64,000 nucleotides of DNA from Planctomycetota bacterium (GCA_016722065.1 JADKGX010000002.1:310001-374000), one strand, 5' to 3'. Positions 6,873-16,345 are shown, counted from the stretch's first letter. Translations and numbers: made by a program. The notes: a model not told the origin generated them from the sequence alone.

Positions 6873-8434
6873 GAGGCTGCTTTGTCGCCCGTAGAAGCCT
6901 TGTCTTTTACTAGTGCCTTAAAGCAACGTCCACGGTCTTCGAAGTTTGTGAAGCGTTTACCCGGGGCGTGTTCATAAAAGCTGGTACTGGCCGGCGACAT
7001 CAACACTACTTCGTTTTCGCGCGCAGCAGCCATGGCTGCTGCGCAGGCTGCCTCAAAACCGGCAAAGTCCTGGGCCGACTTTACACCAGCCTGCCCCAGG
7101 GACTGGCGCAACTTGCCCGCCGTGGGCCCTTGCAGGTACAGACCGGCAATGCCCGGGTGCTGGGCAATCGCCAGCGCAAGCTTGTCATAACCCGCGCCTT
7201 TGTCGCTGGCGCCACCCAGAATCAGGTGCACGCCCGATCGAAACACGCTCAGCGCTGCCAGCGTGGCCGTTGGGTCTGTGGCGATGCTGTCGTTGAAACA
7301 GCGGGCGCCATTGACGGTGCCGCAGTATTCCAGCCGGTGTTCCACGCCGCGAAAGCGCCGCGCGGCACGGGCAATCGCGCCGGATTCATCATCTTCCAGC
7401 ACGCGCAGGGCTGCCGTGGCCGCGGCCAGCGCGTTGGACCAATTGAAGTCGCCAGGCAGGGCCAGGTCTTGCCGTGTCAACAGTGGCCGCCCCACCAGCC
7501 CCTGCACTTGCAGGTTGCCGCCCTGGCCCGAGGCAAAGGGCTGCATACGCGCGGGCTGGAACATCTGCGCAATCAATGGCTGGCTTGCGCTGAACAGGCG
7601 ATAGCGCCCGGGATTCTGCTGCGCCATGCGCCGGCAGGCGGGGTCATCGCCATTGACAATCGCTGTGGGCGCGTCGCCCCATTCACTCCAGAACTCGAAC
7701 ACGTTGCGCTTGGCTGCCTCATACTCGGCCAGGTCACGGTGCCAATCCAGATGATTGGGCGTGATGTTGGTAATCACGCCGGTGTGGCACGAACGCTTGA
7801 TGCGCGCCCAATCCATCAACTGAAAACTTGAAAGCTCCAGCACTACGACATCCCAAAACGTCATCTCTGGCAGCCGGTTCAGCAGTGGCGTGCCGATGTT
7901 GCCGCCAAGCCACACGCGGGCCTCAATGTCGGCGGGTGGCTGAGATGCCGCCGCTACGGGCGCCGCCCACTGGCCTTGCAGTTCCGGTTGCGCCCGGTGC
8001 ATGACTTCGCACAACATCTCGTAGCACAGCGCGGTAGTAGTTGTCTTGCCGTTGCTGCCGGTAATGCCAATGGTGGTTGCCGGGCAGGCCTCAATGAACA
8101 GGCTCATCTCCTGTGTCACTTCGGCGCCATTGTCGCGGGCCAGTTGCAGCAGTTCGTTATCCGGGCGTACGGCGGGGCTGTGAATCACCACCTGGGCATT
8201 TCGAAAATCCTGCTGCCGGTGTTCGCCCAGCCGGTACTCGATGGCCAGTCCCTTCAGTTCATTGATGCTTTCCTGAAGCACGGTCGCGTCTCGCAGGTCC
8301 GTCACCACCACATGCGAGCAATAACGGCACAGGAACTTTGCGGCCTCCACTCCGCCGCCAAACAGGCCCAGGCCCATGACCAGTCCGGTCTTGCCAGCAA
8401 AGCGCTCAAAGGGTCGCAGGTGTTCGGGGTTCAT
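6869..8434 (-). CDS. murD: UDP-N-acetylmuramoyl-L-alanine:D-glutamate ligase
   Basis: Cytoplasmic ATP-dependent Mur ligase that adds D-glutamate to UDP-MurNAc-L-Ala in peptidoglycan synthesis. A Rossmann-like N-terminal domain (VMGLGLFGGGVEAAKFL) is followed by the P-loop ITGSNGKTTTTALCYEML (about residues 120-138). The central ligase region includes FWDVVVLELSSFQL and ITNITPNHLDWH (the Mur NxxxDHLD-type motif). A FRGVEHRLEYCG and FNDSIATDPTATLAAL segment, diagnostic of MurD, starts the C-terminal domain, which ends with VVLMSPASTSFYEHAPGKRF. At 521 residues it is longer than usual (about 440-460), with an Ala/Pro-rich insert after the P-loop helix and another around residue 290. Shows that this organism makes peptidoglycan precursors. 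Confidence 0.95.
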   Translation of the reverse strand: MNPEHLRPFERFAGKTGLVMGLGLFGGGVEAAKFLCRYCSHVVVTDLRDATVLQESINELKGLAIEYRLGEHRQQDFRNAQVVIHSPAVRPDNELLQLARDNGAEVTQEMSLFIEACPATTIGITGSNGKTTTTALCYEMLCEVMHRAQPELQGQWAAPVAAASQPPADIEARVWLGGNIGTPLLNRLPEMTFWDVVVLELSSFQLMDWARIKRSCHTGVITNITPNHLDWHRDLAEYEAAKRNVFEFWSEWGDAPTAIVNGDDPACRRMAQQNPGRYRLFSASQPLIAQMFQPARMQPFASGQGGNLQVQGLVGRPLLTRQDLALPGDFNWSNALAAATAALRVLEDDESGAIARAARRFRGVEHRLEYCGTVNGARCFNDSIATDPTATLAALSVFRSGVHLILGGASDKGAGYDKLALAIAQHPGIAGLYLQGPTAGKLRQSLGQAGVKSAQDFAGFEAACAAAMAAARENEVVLMSPASTSFYEHAPGKRFTNFEDRGRCFKALVKDKASTGDKAAS

Positions 8435-8440
8435 TCGGGT

Positions 8441-8944
8441 TCACTTGCTGCCGGCGGGGGCAGGCGGCAGCCCGGCGGCGCGCCGCTGCTTGATTATGGT
8501 GAATTGCGCAAATTCAAAGCGGTCCTCCGGCCGGCTGCTGTTTCGAAAGCGCGAGGCCGCGCGATACAGGTCGTCTACATCGGCGGCCTTGGCGCGTTGC
8601 AGCTTTACCTCTACATAGTGGCGGTCAATGATCGGCCAGGGTGCCAGTACCTCAGAAAAGAAGTCCACGGGCGGGTATTCGTACCACGGGGCTTCCAGGT
8701 TCACGGTGCCGCTGGCCGTTGCAAAGCCCGGCTTGCGCAGCGTGTATTCGCGTTTGCCGTAATAGGTGAAGTTGGCGTAAAGCGGGCCGTCGGGGTGGTT
8801 CTTGGGGCGCGTCTGGCCGACCATTTCGCCGTCAATGTAAACATCGGCCCCTGGCGGGTCGGATGTCACGTAGATGCGCCGTTCCACACAACCGCTGCAA
8901 AGCGCGGCGGCAAGTAATGCCAGAATCAGGCAGCATCGGCCCAT
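8441..8944 (-). CDS. PEGA-domain lipoprotein
   Basis: A 167-residue probable lipoprotein. The N-terminus MGRCCLILALLAAALCSGC is a signal peptide with lipobox (L-C-S-G-C). Mature residues start with RRIYVTSDPPGADVYIDGEM followed by VGQT, a PEGA-type beta domain (the SxPxGAxVxxDGxxxG pattern). The C-terminal part contains YYGKREYTLRKPGF and charged helices. Seven bases separate it from the downstream murD gene on the same strand. PEGA domains occur in cell-surface proteins; function unknown. Confidence 0.8.
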   Translation of the reverse strand: MGRCCLILALLAAALCSGCVERRIYVTSDPPGADVYIDGEMVGQTRPKNHPDGPLYANFTYYGKREYTLRKPGFATASGTVNLEAPWYEYPPVDFFSEVLAPWPIIDRHYVEVKLQRAKAADVDDLYRAASRFRNSSRPEDRFEFAQFTIIKQRRAAGLPPAPAGSK

Positions 8945-9103
8945 GGCGCGATGCTATTGCCTTGCGTTGCACTCGGCAATCACTTCACTGGCACCACTGA
9001 TTGGCGGACTGTTCGTGTCCGGTACCCGGCGGCCATGTTCTGACCGGCTGTTGTTGCGCCATTTGGGGTGGCTGCTAGTGTCACGTTGCGCAAGGAGACC
9101 AAC

Positions 9104-9997
9104 ATGCAAAGCAAGTTCTCGCACATCGTGGTACCGACCGACTTCAGCGATACGTCCGAAACCGCCATCCAGGCCGCCTGCGACCTTGGTGCCTACTATC
9201 GTTCGTCGATTGACCTTGTGAACGTGGTCGACTCCACGGTATATGCCTACGCGGGCTATCCCTTCGCTTCGCTGTCGCAGGAGTTATCCGACAGCGCCAC
9301 CGATGCACTGAAGAAGCTCAAACTGCCCGCCAGCGCCAAGGGTTTGAACGTGGGGCGATACGTTCTTTCCGGCACGCCGGCGCGCGAAATCACCGATTAC
9401 GCCAAGCGCAGCAAAGCGGACCTGATTGCGATTGGCACCCACGGACATGGCGCCGTCGCCCGCTTTCTGCTGGGTTCCGTTGCCGACAAAGTGCTGCATG
9501 AAGCCAAGTGCCCGGTGCTGGTAACCAAGCGCAGCAAGGGCGTTATCAAACACCCCAAGAAGAAAACCAAGCTGTTTCAACGCATTCTGTTTCCTACTGA
9601 CTTCAGCGATACCGCACGCAAGGCCTTGGCCCGCGCCGTTGCCCTGACGGAAGACTTTGACGCCGAGCTATATGTGCTGCACGTGGTAGACGACACGCTG
9701 ATCAGCACCCACGTGCAAAAGGAACGCGAACTGGTTCTGAAGGAACTGCGCACCCATGCCCTCGAGCAGATGAAGTCAGAACTGCCGGCAGAACTGCTGC
9801 AGAACTTCGGCACGATTGGCGCCGTCAAACGCGGGGAGCCCGGCAAGCAGGTCGCGGCCTACGCCGAAACCCATGATTGCGACCTGATTGTGATGGGCAG
9901 CCACGGCCGCACCGGTGTTTCCCGCGCGCTGCTGGGCAGCGTGGCAGACAAAGTGGTGCGCATGGCCAAGTGCGCGGTGTTGATTGAGCGTGCCTGA
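9104..9997 (+). CDS. Tandem universal stress protein (two UspA domains)
   Basis: A 297-residue cytoplasmic protein of two UspA domains. Domain 1 covers residues 1-145 (HIVVPTDFSDTSETAIQAAC to CPVLVTKR); domain 2 covers about 160-297 (RILFPTDFSDTARKALARAV to CAVLIERA). Both carry the ATP-binding C-terminal signature GxxGxGxxxxxLxGSVxxxVL: GTHGHGAVARFLLGSVADKV and GSHGRTGVSRALLGSVADKV. The ATG at 9104 has an AAGGAG SD eight bases upstream; the longer in-frame extension is rejected. A strong terminator follows, so it is probably monocistronic. Role: nucleotide-binding stress protein, precise function unknown. Confidence 0.92.
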   Translation: MQSKFSHIVVPTDFSDTSETAIQAACDLGAYYRSSIDLVNVVDSTVYAYAGYPFASLSQELSDSATDALKKLKLPASAKGLNVGRYVLSGTPAREITDYAKRSKADLIAIGTHGHGAVARFLLGSVADKVLHEAKCPVLVTKRSKGVIKHPKKKTKLFQRILFPTDFSDTARKALARAVALTEDFDAELYVLHVVDDTLISTHVQKERELVLKELRTHALEQMKSELPAELLQNFGTIGAVKRGEPGKQVAAYAETHDCDLIVMGSHGRTGVSRALLGSVADKVVRMAKCAVLIERA

Positions 9998-10033
9998 TTG
10001 GCCAGTTGCGAAAGCACTATGCGACAACCAAGG

Positions 10034-10067
10034 AACCGGGGTGCGCTTGCGCACCCCGGTTTGTTTC
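10034..10067 (+). terminator. Rho-independent terminator after the stress protein gene
   Basis: A perfect 11-bp stem, CCGGGGTGCGC with GCGCACCCCGG, and a TT loop, followed by TTTGTTTC. It lies 37 bp after the stop codon and between convergent genes. Confidence 0.85.
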
Positions 10068-10089
10068 TGGCTAGAACACTTCACGTGGA

Positions 10090-11310
10090 CTAACCCTCGT
10101 CGCCTTCGGCGCCTTCCTTCTCTTCGCCCTCGGGGTTCTCCCACTGCTTCAACACGTCGGTCGCAATCTTGGACCACTTGGCGTCCTTGGCTTCGATTAC
10201 GGCCTGCATTTCCTTCTTGGCGGCATCCTTTTCGCCGGCTTCCCAGCCAAAGTATGCGGCATAGAACTGGCCCTCTACCTTGCGCTTGGAGCCTTCCAGT
10301 GCCTTGACGCAATCCAGGAACAGCCCGCGGGCCTTCTTGTGGTTTTCAACCGTGACCTTTTCGTCAACGTCTTCTGACGAACTGCCCCACACCACCAGTT
10401 GCACCCACTTCATGCCGGCGTCCAGCACGCGCTCGTCTTTTGCTTTCAGCAACTCGGCGTACAGGGCTTCAATCTCAACCTGCAGGCCTTCGGTTTCCTG
10501 CTCATACATCCGGCAATCCATCAGCTTCAGCTTCACGTCGACCTGGCGCTTGTCGTCCTTGGCCAGCAGACCAAGCGCGATTTTGAGCTGCCCCAGCGCC
10601 GCAGAGGAATCCCCTTCTTCCAGTTGCAGGTCAGCCAGCTTGATGCGCACATCCACCAGCGTGGAATCCTTTTCTTCGCGGCCGTTGATCAGGTCTTCAC
10701 AAACCTTGCTGGCCTTGCTGTTGAGGCCCAGCTTGCCGTACACCTCTGCCAGCTTCATGCCCTTGGCGATATCCGAGTTCTTGGATTCGGCAAAGGCCTT
10801 TTCGGCCTCGGGCAGTTCCTTGAGGGCCACGGCAATGTCGTCAAACCACTTCAGGGCGTCCTTGGGGTTATCAAAGGCCGCACCCACCTGGCGAACCTTG
10901 GCGTTGCCCTGCGCGTCGGCGATGATCAGCGTGGGCATGGCCATGATTTCATAGCTGGCGGCCAGTTCCTGCTGTTCGTCGACATCGATCTTGACCGGCA
11001 CGTAGTCGCGCGAGACGCGCTCTGCCACGCCTTTGTCGGACCACACGTCTTTGTCCAGCATCTTGCACGGACCGCACCACTCGGCCATGAAATCAATGAA
11101 CAGGCCCTTCTTTTGTTCTTCGGCCAGCTTTTTGGCGGCGGCAAAATCGGTCAGGAACTTGATGCCCTCAGAGGGCTTCTCTGAAGTCTTGGGCGCTGGT
11201 TCCTCCGGGCCTTTGGGCGTGGGAGGAATCGGTTCGTCGGTCTGGGCGGCAAGCAGCGGGGCAAACAGCAGGCTGGCCAGTGCCAGGCTGCAGATCAAGC
11301 GTGAACGCAT
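10090..11310 (-). CDS. Secreted thioredoxin-fold protein with C-terminal helical repeats
   Basis: A 406-residue exported protein. A signal peptide (MRSRLICSLALASLLFAPLL, cleavage near LAAQ) is followed by a Pro-rich spacer. A thioredoxin domain covers residues about 50-150 (KKGLFIDFMAEWCGPCKMLD with intact CxxC, VPVKIDVDEQQELAASYEIM, then cis-Pro MPTLIIAD). The C-terminal 250 residues are TPR-like helical pairs (AKGMKLAEVYGKLGLNSKAS and following) and the protein ends in an acidic Glu/Gly tail. This resembles DUF255/thioredoxin_7-type periplasmic proteins. A disulfide reductase or isomerase role in the envelope is likely; partner unknown. Confidence 0.85.
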   Translation of the reverse strand: MRSRLICSLALASLLFAPLLAAQTDEPIPPTPKGPEEPAPKTSEKPSEGIKFLTDFAAAKKLAEEQKKGLFIDFMAEWCGPCKMLDKDVWSDKGVAERVSRDYVPVKIDVDEQQELAASYEIMAMPTLIIADAQGNAKVRQVGAAFDNPKDALKWFDDIAVALKELPEAEKAFAESKNSDIAKGMKLAEVYGKLGLNSKASKVCEDLINGREEKDSTLVDVRIKLADLQLEEGDSSAALGQLKIALGLLAKDDKRQVDVKLKLMDCRMYEQETEGLQVEIEALYAELLKAKDERVLDAGMKWVQLVVWGSSSEDVDEKVTVENHKKARGLFLDCVKALEGSKRKVEGQFYAAYFGWEAGEKDAAKKEMQAVIEAKDAKWSKIATDVLKQWENPEGEEKEGAEGDEG

Positions 11311-11448
11311 GAAGACTCCAGGTTAGGGCCGGCACCCGCCGGCGAGCGGTTCATATTACGCAGCCAGGCGACAAAACCCGACTGGAATGTCGTTTTGCAC
11401 CACGGGCCGCACTGCAAGGCCGCCAAGCGCCGTCGCCTACTACGCCAA

Positions 11449-12471
11449 TCAGCTTCCCAGCATCTTGTACAGCAGGGCTTTCTGGGCGTGCAGGCGGTTT
11501 TCGGCCTGCTGGTACACCACGCAGTCTTCGTCGTCCAGCACGGCATCGGTGGCCACCACGTTGCGGCGAATCGGCAGGCAGTGCATGAACTTGGCGCGGC
11601 TGGTCGTGGCCATCTTCTCTTCTGTCACCATCCAGCTGGGCAGTGTTTTGCGAAAGGCGATTTCCTCGGCAGGGCGGCCATAGAACTGGCGCGAGCACCA
11701 GCTTTTGGCATAGATCACCTCGGCGCCTTTGAAGGCCTTTGCCTGGTCGCGTTCAATCTTTACGCTGCCGCCGTTTTTGGCCGCCGTCTCCTGGGCGTGC
11801 TTTACCACCTCTGGCTCAAGGTCAAATTCCTGCGGGCAGGCAATGGTCAGGTCGCAGCCGCCAAGCGCCGTCGCCAGGGCAAAGCTGTGCGGAACAGCCA
11901 GCGGCAGCGGCTTGACGTGCGGGGCCCAGGTCAGAACCACCTTTTTGCGGCGCGTGTTGTGGCTGAAGACCTCGCGCAGGGTCATCAAGTCTGCAAGTCC
12001 CTGGCAGGGGTGTTCCACGCCGCTTTCCAGGTTGATGATCGGCGCCGTGGCATATTTGACAAAGCTGGACATCACCGGGTCGGCGCGGTCTTCGGCGTAA
12101 TCCTTCAGCTTGGGAAAGCTGCGCACGGCAATGATGTCGCCGTAGCGGGAAAGCACCTTGGCGGCATCCTTGATGTGTTCCGGGCTGTCGCCGTCCATCA
12201 CCACGCCTTCGCGCCATTCCAGGTTCCAGGCGTCCTGGCCCACATTCAACACCACGGCGTTGGCATCCAGTTGCGCCACGCCGATTTCCATGCTGGTGCG
12301 CGTGCGCAAGCTGCTGTTGAAGAACAGCAGAATGATGGTCTTGCCCTTGAGGCTCCACTGGCGCTGTTCGCGCTTCATGTCAAAGGCCAGGGTCAGGATC
12401 GAATCGATTTCTTCCGCAGTGAAGTCACTCAGGCGCACAAAGTCGCGCCCCTTCAGGTCCATGGCAGCCAT
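11449..12471 (-). CDS. N-acyl-L-ornithine carbamoyltransferase (acetyl- or succinyl-ornithine type)
   Basis: A 340-residue carbamoyltransferase of the acylated-ornithine (ArgF') branch of arginine biosynthesis. The carbamoyl-phosphate site reads FFNSSLRTRTS (about 50-60; the STRTR motif of OTCases is SLRTR here). The VMDGDSPEHIKDAAKVLSRY region, VVLTWAPHVKPLPLAVPHSF, and FMHCLPIRRNVVATDAVLDD are characteristic of acetyl-/succinyl-ornithine enzymes, not of OTCase or ATCase. ESGVEHPCQGLADLMTL supplies the HPCQ motif. I cannot decide acetyl versus succinyl from sequence alone. It is monocistronic by spacing; the upstream neighbour is divergent. Confidence 0.88.
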   Translation of the reverse strand: MAAMDLKGRDFVRLSDFTAEEIDSILTLAFDMKREQRQWSLKGKTIILLFFNSSLRTRTSMEIGVAQLDANAVVLNVGQDAWNLEWREGVVMDGDSPEHIKDAAKVLSRYGDIIAVRSFPKLKDYAEDRADPVMSSFVKYATAPIINLESGVEHPCQGLADLMTLREVFSHNTRRKKVVLTWAPHVKPLPLAVPHSFALATALGGCDLTIACPQEFDLEPEVVKHAQETAAKNGGSVKIERDQAKAFKGAEVIYAKSWCSRQFYGRPAEEIAFRKTLPSWMVTEEKMATTSRAKFMHCLPIRRNVVATDAVLDDEDCVVYQQAENRLHAQKALLYKMLGS

Positions 12472-12719
12472 AGTCGCAATCCGGCAGTCCGCCCGGTGTC
12501 AGGCCCCGCTTACGCCGCCAGGACCCGCACCGTCGCGCGAATGATGCAGTGCGCGGGCGCGATGTAAAGTGGTGTGTGGCAGGCAGGTGGTCGCAGCAAC
12601 CAGCAGCAATCAATCGCACCCCGTCGCGATTGCCCCGATTGCCCCCGCCTAAGCAATCCTGTTCACACGGTAGAACCACGCCCGGCTGTTCCTACACTGA
12701 CACGCCTGAAGGGGGGCAC

Positions 12720-14117
12720 TTGGGCATCTTCAAAGCATACGACGTTCGCGGTCTGTACCCGGAGCAGCTCAACGCCGCTGTCGCCTATCGCATCGGGTTT
12801 GGCTTTGCACGGCACCTGGCCGAAGACACAGCCGCGCCCAAGGTTTGCGTGGGAATGGACGCGCGCCCCAGCAGCCCGGTGCTGGTGCAGGCGTTCTGCG
12901 ACGGGCTGGTGGCCGGCGGCGCGCTGCCCCAGTTTATCGGCCCATGCACAACGCCCATGGTTTACTGGGCCGTGGCAGGCCGCCAGGACAAAGCCCATGG
13001 CGGGGCCATGATCACGGCCAGCCACAACCCTGCGCGCTACAACGGCATCAAGTTCTGCCGTGAAGACGCGATTCCGATTTCCGCCAGCAGCGGCCTTGCA
13101 GAGATCGAGGCGCTGGCAGAAGGCGCCCCGGCCCCCCAGGCCCAATGGAAAAGCGAGCTGCGCATCAACCTGGAACCCTATCCCGGCGATGTTCCGGCGC
13201 CACTGGGTTTCGATACCGCCATCTGGGCGGGCTACGTTCAGCACCTGCGGCGCTTTGTCAAACGCATGCCAGAGGGCCTGTCTGTGGCCGTGGACAGCGC
13301 CAACGGCATGGGTGGTGCCTATCTTGGCTTTCTGCGCGGCCTGGGCCTGAAGGTACATGCCATTCACGGCGAAATGGACGGCACCTTTCCCAACCACGAA
13401 GCCAACCCCAGCAAGCTGGAAAACCTGCAAGAGCTTTCACGTCTGGTGCGCGACAGCAACAGCAGCCTGGGCATCGCGCTGGATGGCGACGCCGACCGCG
13501 CTGTGTTCATTGACGAGCACGCCACGCCGGTAGGCCAGGACATGATTACCGCCCTGCTGGGCACGGAACTTCTGCGCCGTGGCAAGGGCGGGGCTGTTCT
13601 GTATGACCTGCGGTCGTCGCGCGCTGTGGCGGAGGCCGTGGAGGCCGCCGGCGGCCGCGCCGTGCGCGAGCGGGTGGGCCACAGTTTCATGAAGGCAACC
13701 ATGCGCAAGGTCGGCTGCGTGTTTGGTGGCGAACTGGCAGGGCATTACTACTTCAAGGACAACTTCTACGCCGACAGCGCCATATTGGCGGTAGTAGAGG
13801 TTCTCAATGCCATGGGCCGGGCCAGCGAGCCGCTTTCGGAGCTGGTAAAGCCCTACAAGAAGTACTTCCAGACTGGCGAGGTCAACTTCAAGGTCGAAGA
13901 CCCAGAGGCGCTGTTTGCCAAGGTGGCCGATACCTTCAAGGACGGCAAGATTGACCACCTGGACGGCATTACGGTGCAGTATGACGACTGGTGGTTCAAC
14001 CTGCGCGCCAGCAACACCGAGCCGCTGGTACGCCTGAACCTGGAAGCCGCCAGCCGCGAACAGTTGAAGGAGAAGTTCGAAGTGCTGGCCACGGTGTTGG
14101 GCAAATCGGAAGACTAG
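12720..14117 (+). CDS. Phosphomannomutase/phosphoglucomutase (alpha-D-phosphohexomutase)
   Basis: A 465-residue phosphohexomutase interconverting hexose 1- and 6-phosphates for sugar-nucleotide synthesis. Four-domain family motifs in order: N-terminal GIFKAYDVRGLYP (about 2-14), active phosphoserine loop GGAMITASHNPARYNGIKF (about 97-115), metal-binding ALDGDADRAVFIDE (about 255), sugar-binding FGGELAGHYYFKD (about 340), and the phosphate-binding ASNTEPLVRLNLEA near the C-terminus. I place the start at TTG 12720, preceded by GGGGGG, because the protein then begins LGIFKAYDVRG exactly as family members do. The longer frame upstream contains Cys/Pro-rich text without family resemblance. Confidence 0.92.
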   Translation: MGIFKAYDVRGLYPEQLNAAVAYRIGFGFARHLAEDTAAPKVCVGMDARPSSPVLVQAFCDGLVAGGALPQFIGPCTTPMVYWAVAGRQDKAHGGAMITASHNPARYNGIKFCREDAIPISASSGLAEIEALAEGAPAPQAQWKSELRINLEPYPGDVPAPLGFDTAIWAGYVQHLRRFVKRMPEGLSVAVDSANGMGGAYLGFLRGLGLKVHAIHGEMDGTFPNHEANPSKLENLQELSRLVRDSNSSLGIALDGDADRAVFIDEHATPVGQDMITALLGTELLRRGKGGAVLYDLRSSRAVAEAVEAAGGRAVRERVGHSFMKATMRKVGCVFGGELAGHYYFKDNFYADSAILAVVEVLNAMGRASEPLSELVKPYKKYFQTGEVNFKVEDPEALFAKVADTFKDGKIDHLDGITVQYDDWWFNLRASNTEPLVRLNLEAASREQLKEKFEVLATVLGKSED

Positions 14118-14215
14118 GCACTTGTCGTCCACGCAAAGGCAGGCTGGCAGCCTGCCCCACGTTCAACCTGCCCCACGTTCAGCCTGCCCCAGCGGAGCAC
14201 AGGAGGGCTTAACCC

Positions 14216-15340
14216 CTACACCCTTGGGCTGCGCAGCAGCGCCGCAGCTCCGCCCAGTTTGGCGCGAAAGCCGTGGTTCTTTACGAACTCCAGCCGCGTG
14301 CCGTACTTCAAACCTGTGCGCGTAATCGCCTCGCGCAAATCTACCTCTGTTACCTTCTTGCTTTCGCAGGCGTGGCACACGTTCGTGGGCTGCGCAAACA
14401 GCATGCCGCAATCGTCGCACTGGGCGCCGGTCTGTTTGAGTTCACTGGCAATCAGCACTTCAAAGGCCTGGCCCCGCGCCAGATAGGTCAGGGTGTCTTC
14501 CAGCCCGCTGACGCCCATGCTGCTGCTGTGAATCTCGCGAATCACGCGGTCCATTTTGGCCGACTCTTCTTCGTCTTCGGCCTTGCGGAAATAGTCAACG
14601 GCTGTCTGCAGCAGTTCGTGGTCTGCGCTGCGGGAATCAACGCGTTCGCCGTCAATCACGCGGCGGGCGACATCGGCCGTCATGCTGCTTTTCAGGATCG
14701 ACCGTGGTTTGTCGGGCCCGATTACGACAATGCGCTTGTAACGGTGCGCCGCCACCAGGCTGGCCAGGGCGTCGGCTACTTCCTGAATGTGGGCCTTCTT
14801 TTCGCCCTCAATGCCGCGCTGAAAGCGCATCTGGCTCCAGCCACCGCGATGAATCCGGCGGTGCACTTCGCTTTTGATGCCGCTGGTATCCACCAGTTCG
14901 CCCAGCGCGACTTCAAAAATCTTGGCGCTGCGGCTGTCCAGGTAGACCACGGCGTAGGGCTCAAACTCCTCGCCAATGAAAGCCAGTTGGCTGATCCACG
15001 GAAAACGTCGGTAGGCGGCCTGGTCTTCAAAGGGGATCGACGTTTCAAACCGCTCAATCACCTCGCCACCCTTTAGAAACAGGGCCAGCCCGATCACGCT
15101 GGGGCTCAAGTCTTGTTCGCGAATCAACTGTGCTTTGGCGATTCCCAGGCGCAGAAACTCGATGCCCTTCTTGTCGTCGGCCAGTACGCGCTCCAGTTCC
15201 GCGGCGCGATTCTTGAGAAAGATCAGGTTTTCCTTGCGGCGATCGCGGCCGCCTTCGCGGCACCGCAGATACACCGACAGCACGTGCGGATAGGTGGATT
15301 CCAGTGTGGCCAGGGCCTGCAAGCGCTGCTTGAGTTCCAT
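14216..15340 (-). CDS. Bacterial eRF1-like (baeRF family) protein with zinc ribbon
   Basis: A 374-residue protein resembling the bacterial archaeo-eukaryotic release-factor (baeRF) group. The N-terminal half is a divergent domain (LSVYLRCREGGRDRRKENLI, then YAVVYLDSRSAKIFEVALGE). Mid-protein HRGGWSQMRFQRGIEGEKKA is the W-S-Q/R-xQR motif of the eRF1 domain 2-like fold, followed by KRIVVIGPDKPR and FEVLIASELK. Near the C-terminus a zinc ribbon has C-x2-C (CDDC) and C-x2-C (CHAC). The true ATG at 15340 has SD AAGGAG; the reading frame continues upstream but that is not coding. Likely interacts with ribosomes in rescue or hibernation; no catalytic GGQ is visible. Convergent with the phosphohexomutase gene. 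Confidence 0.75.
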   Translation of the reverse strand: MELKQRLQALATLESTYPHVLSVYLRCREGGRDRRKENLIFLKNRAAELERVLADDKKGIEFLRLGIAKAQLIREQDLSPSVIGLALFLKGGEVIERFETSIPFEDQAAYRRFPWISQLAFIGEEFEPYAVVYLDSRSAKIFEVALGELVDTSGIKSEVHRRIHRGGWSQMRFQRGIEGEKKAHIQEVADALASLVAAHRYKRIVVIGPDKPRSILKSSMTADVARRVIDGERVDSRSADHELLQTAVDYFRKAEDEEESAKMDRVIREIHSSSMGVSGLEDTLTYLARGQAFEVLIASELKQTGAQCDDCGMLFAQPTNVCHACESKKVTEVDLREAITRTGLKYGTRLEFVKNHGFRAKLGGAAALLRSPRV

Positions 15341-15478
15341 GGGGTCTCCTTGGGCGGGCAAAGAATAGCCACGCAGGCCGCGTAAGCAATCGGGCGTGGC
15401 GGGTTTCGCGCCATTGTGCCGGGCTGCTGCTGCAACTTCCCCTTCCCCTGTGCGCGGCCCGCGGCCTATATTCAGGCC

Positions 15479-16345
15479 ATGACCGCCACCCGACGCCTGC
15501 CACCCTGGCTGAAACGCCCGCTGCCCCGCAGTGTGGGCCAAAAGCCTGTCGACGCCCTGCTGGACGAACAACGCCTGGTCACGGTATGCGAAGAAGCCAA
15601 CTGCCCCAACAAGGCCCAGTGCTTCACCCACGGTACGGCCACCTTCATGATTCTTGGCGACACCTGCACCCGCGCCTGTCGTTTCTGCAGCGTGAAGTTC
15701 GGGCGCCCGCCAGCGCCGCCAGACCCGCAAGAACCAGCGCGCCTGCTTTACGCCGCCCAGCAGATGAAGCTTTCGCATGTTGTGATCACCAGCGTTGACC
15801 GCGACGATTTGCCCGACGGCGGCAGCGCCCACTGGGCAGCCGTGATTCAGGCTGCTGCGCACGGCCTGCCCGGTGCCACCGTAGAAGTATTGACGCCAGA
15901 CTTTCAGGGCCAGTTGGATCAGGTCAACACCGTGCTGGCCGCCAAACCCCACATCTTCAACCACAACATGGAAGTCGTGGCGGCGCTGTTTCGCAGCATC
16001 CAGCCCCAAAAGAACTACCAGCGCAGCCTGGATGTCCTGCGCCACGCCAAGCAGCAGGCGCCGCAGGTGATTACCAAAAGCGGGCTGATGGTTGGCCTGG
16101 GCGAAACCCGCGCTGATCTTTCAAAGACCCTGCAAGACCTGAAAGCCGCCCACGTGGACATGCTGACCGTGGGGCAATACCTGAAGCCCGAGCCCAACCT
16201 GGCCGAGGTCGTGCGCTATTACACTCCCGACGAATTCGCGCAAATCAAGGCCGAAGCCCAGGCGCTTGGCTTCAGCAAAGTCGCAGCAGGCTCGTTTGTG
16301 CGGTCATCCTACAACGCCAAGGAACAGTTCATCGGCACGGCTTGA
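15479..16345 (+). CDS. lipA: Lipoyl synthase (radical SAM)
   Basis: A 288-residue lipoyl synthase inserting two sulfurs into protein-bound octanoyl groups. The auxiliary cluster motif is CEEANCPNKAQC (C-x4-C-x5-C, about residues 38-49) and the radical SAM motif is CTRACRFC (CxxxCxxC, about 63-70). ATFMILGDTCTRACRFC, VVITSVDRDDLPDGG, HNMEVV, SGLMVGLGET and the C-terminal GSFVRSSYNAKEQF, which supplies the conserved RSSY serine, are all diagnostic. ATG 15479 sits 139 bp from the divergent baeRF start. Upstream in-frame residues are not family-like. Downstream is the GxxExxY cassette. Confidence 0.96.
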   Translation: MTATRRLPPWLKRPLPRSVGQKPVDALLDEQRLVTVCEEANCPNKAQCFTHGTATFMILGDTCTRACRFCSVKFGRPPAPPDPQEPARLLYAAQQMKLSHVVITSVDRDDLPDGGSAHWAAVIQAAAHGLPGATVEVLTPDFQGQLDQVNTVLAAKPHIFNHNMEVVAALFRSIQPQKNYQRSLDVLRHAKQQAPQVITKSGLMVGLGETRADLSKTLQDLKAAHVDMLTVGQYLKPEPNLAEVVRYYTPDEFAQIKAEAQALGFSKVAAGSFVRSSYNAKEQFIGTA

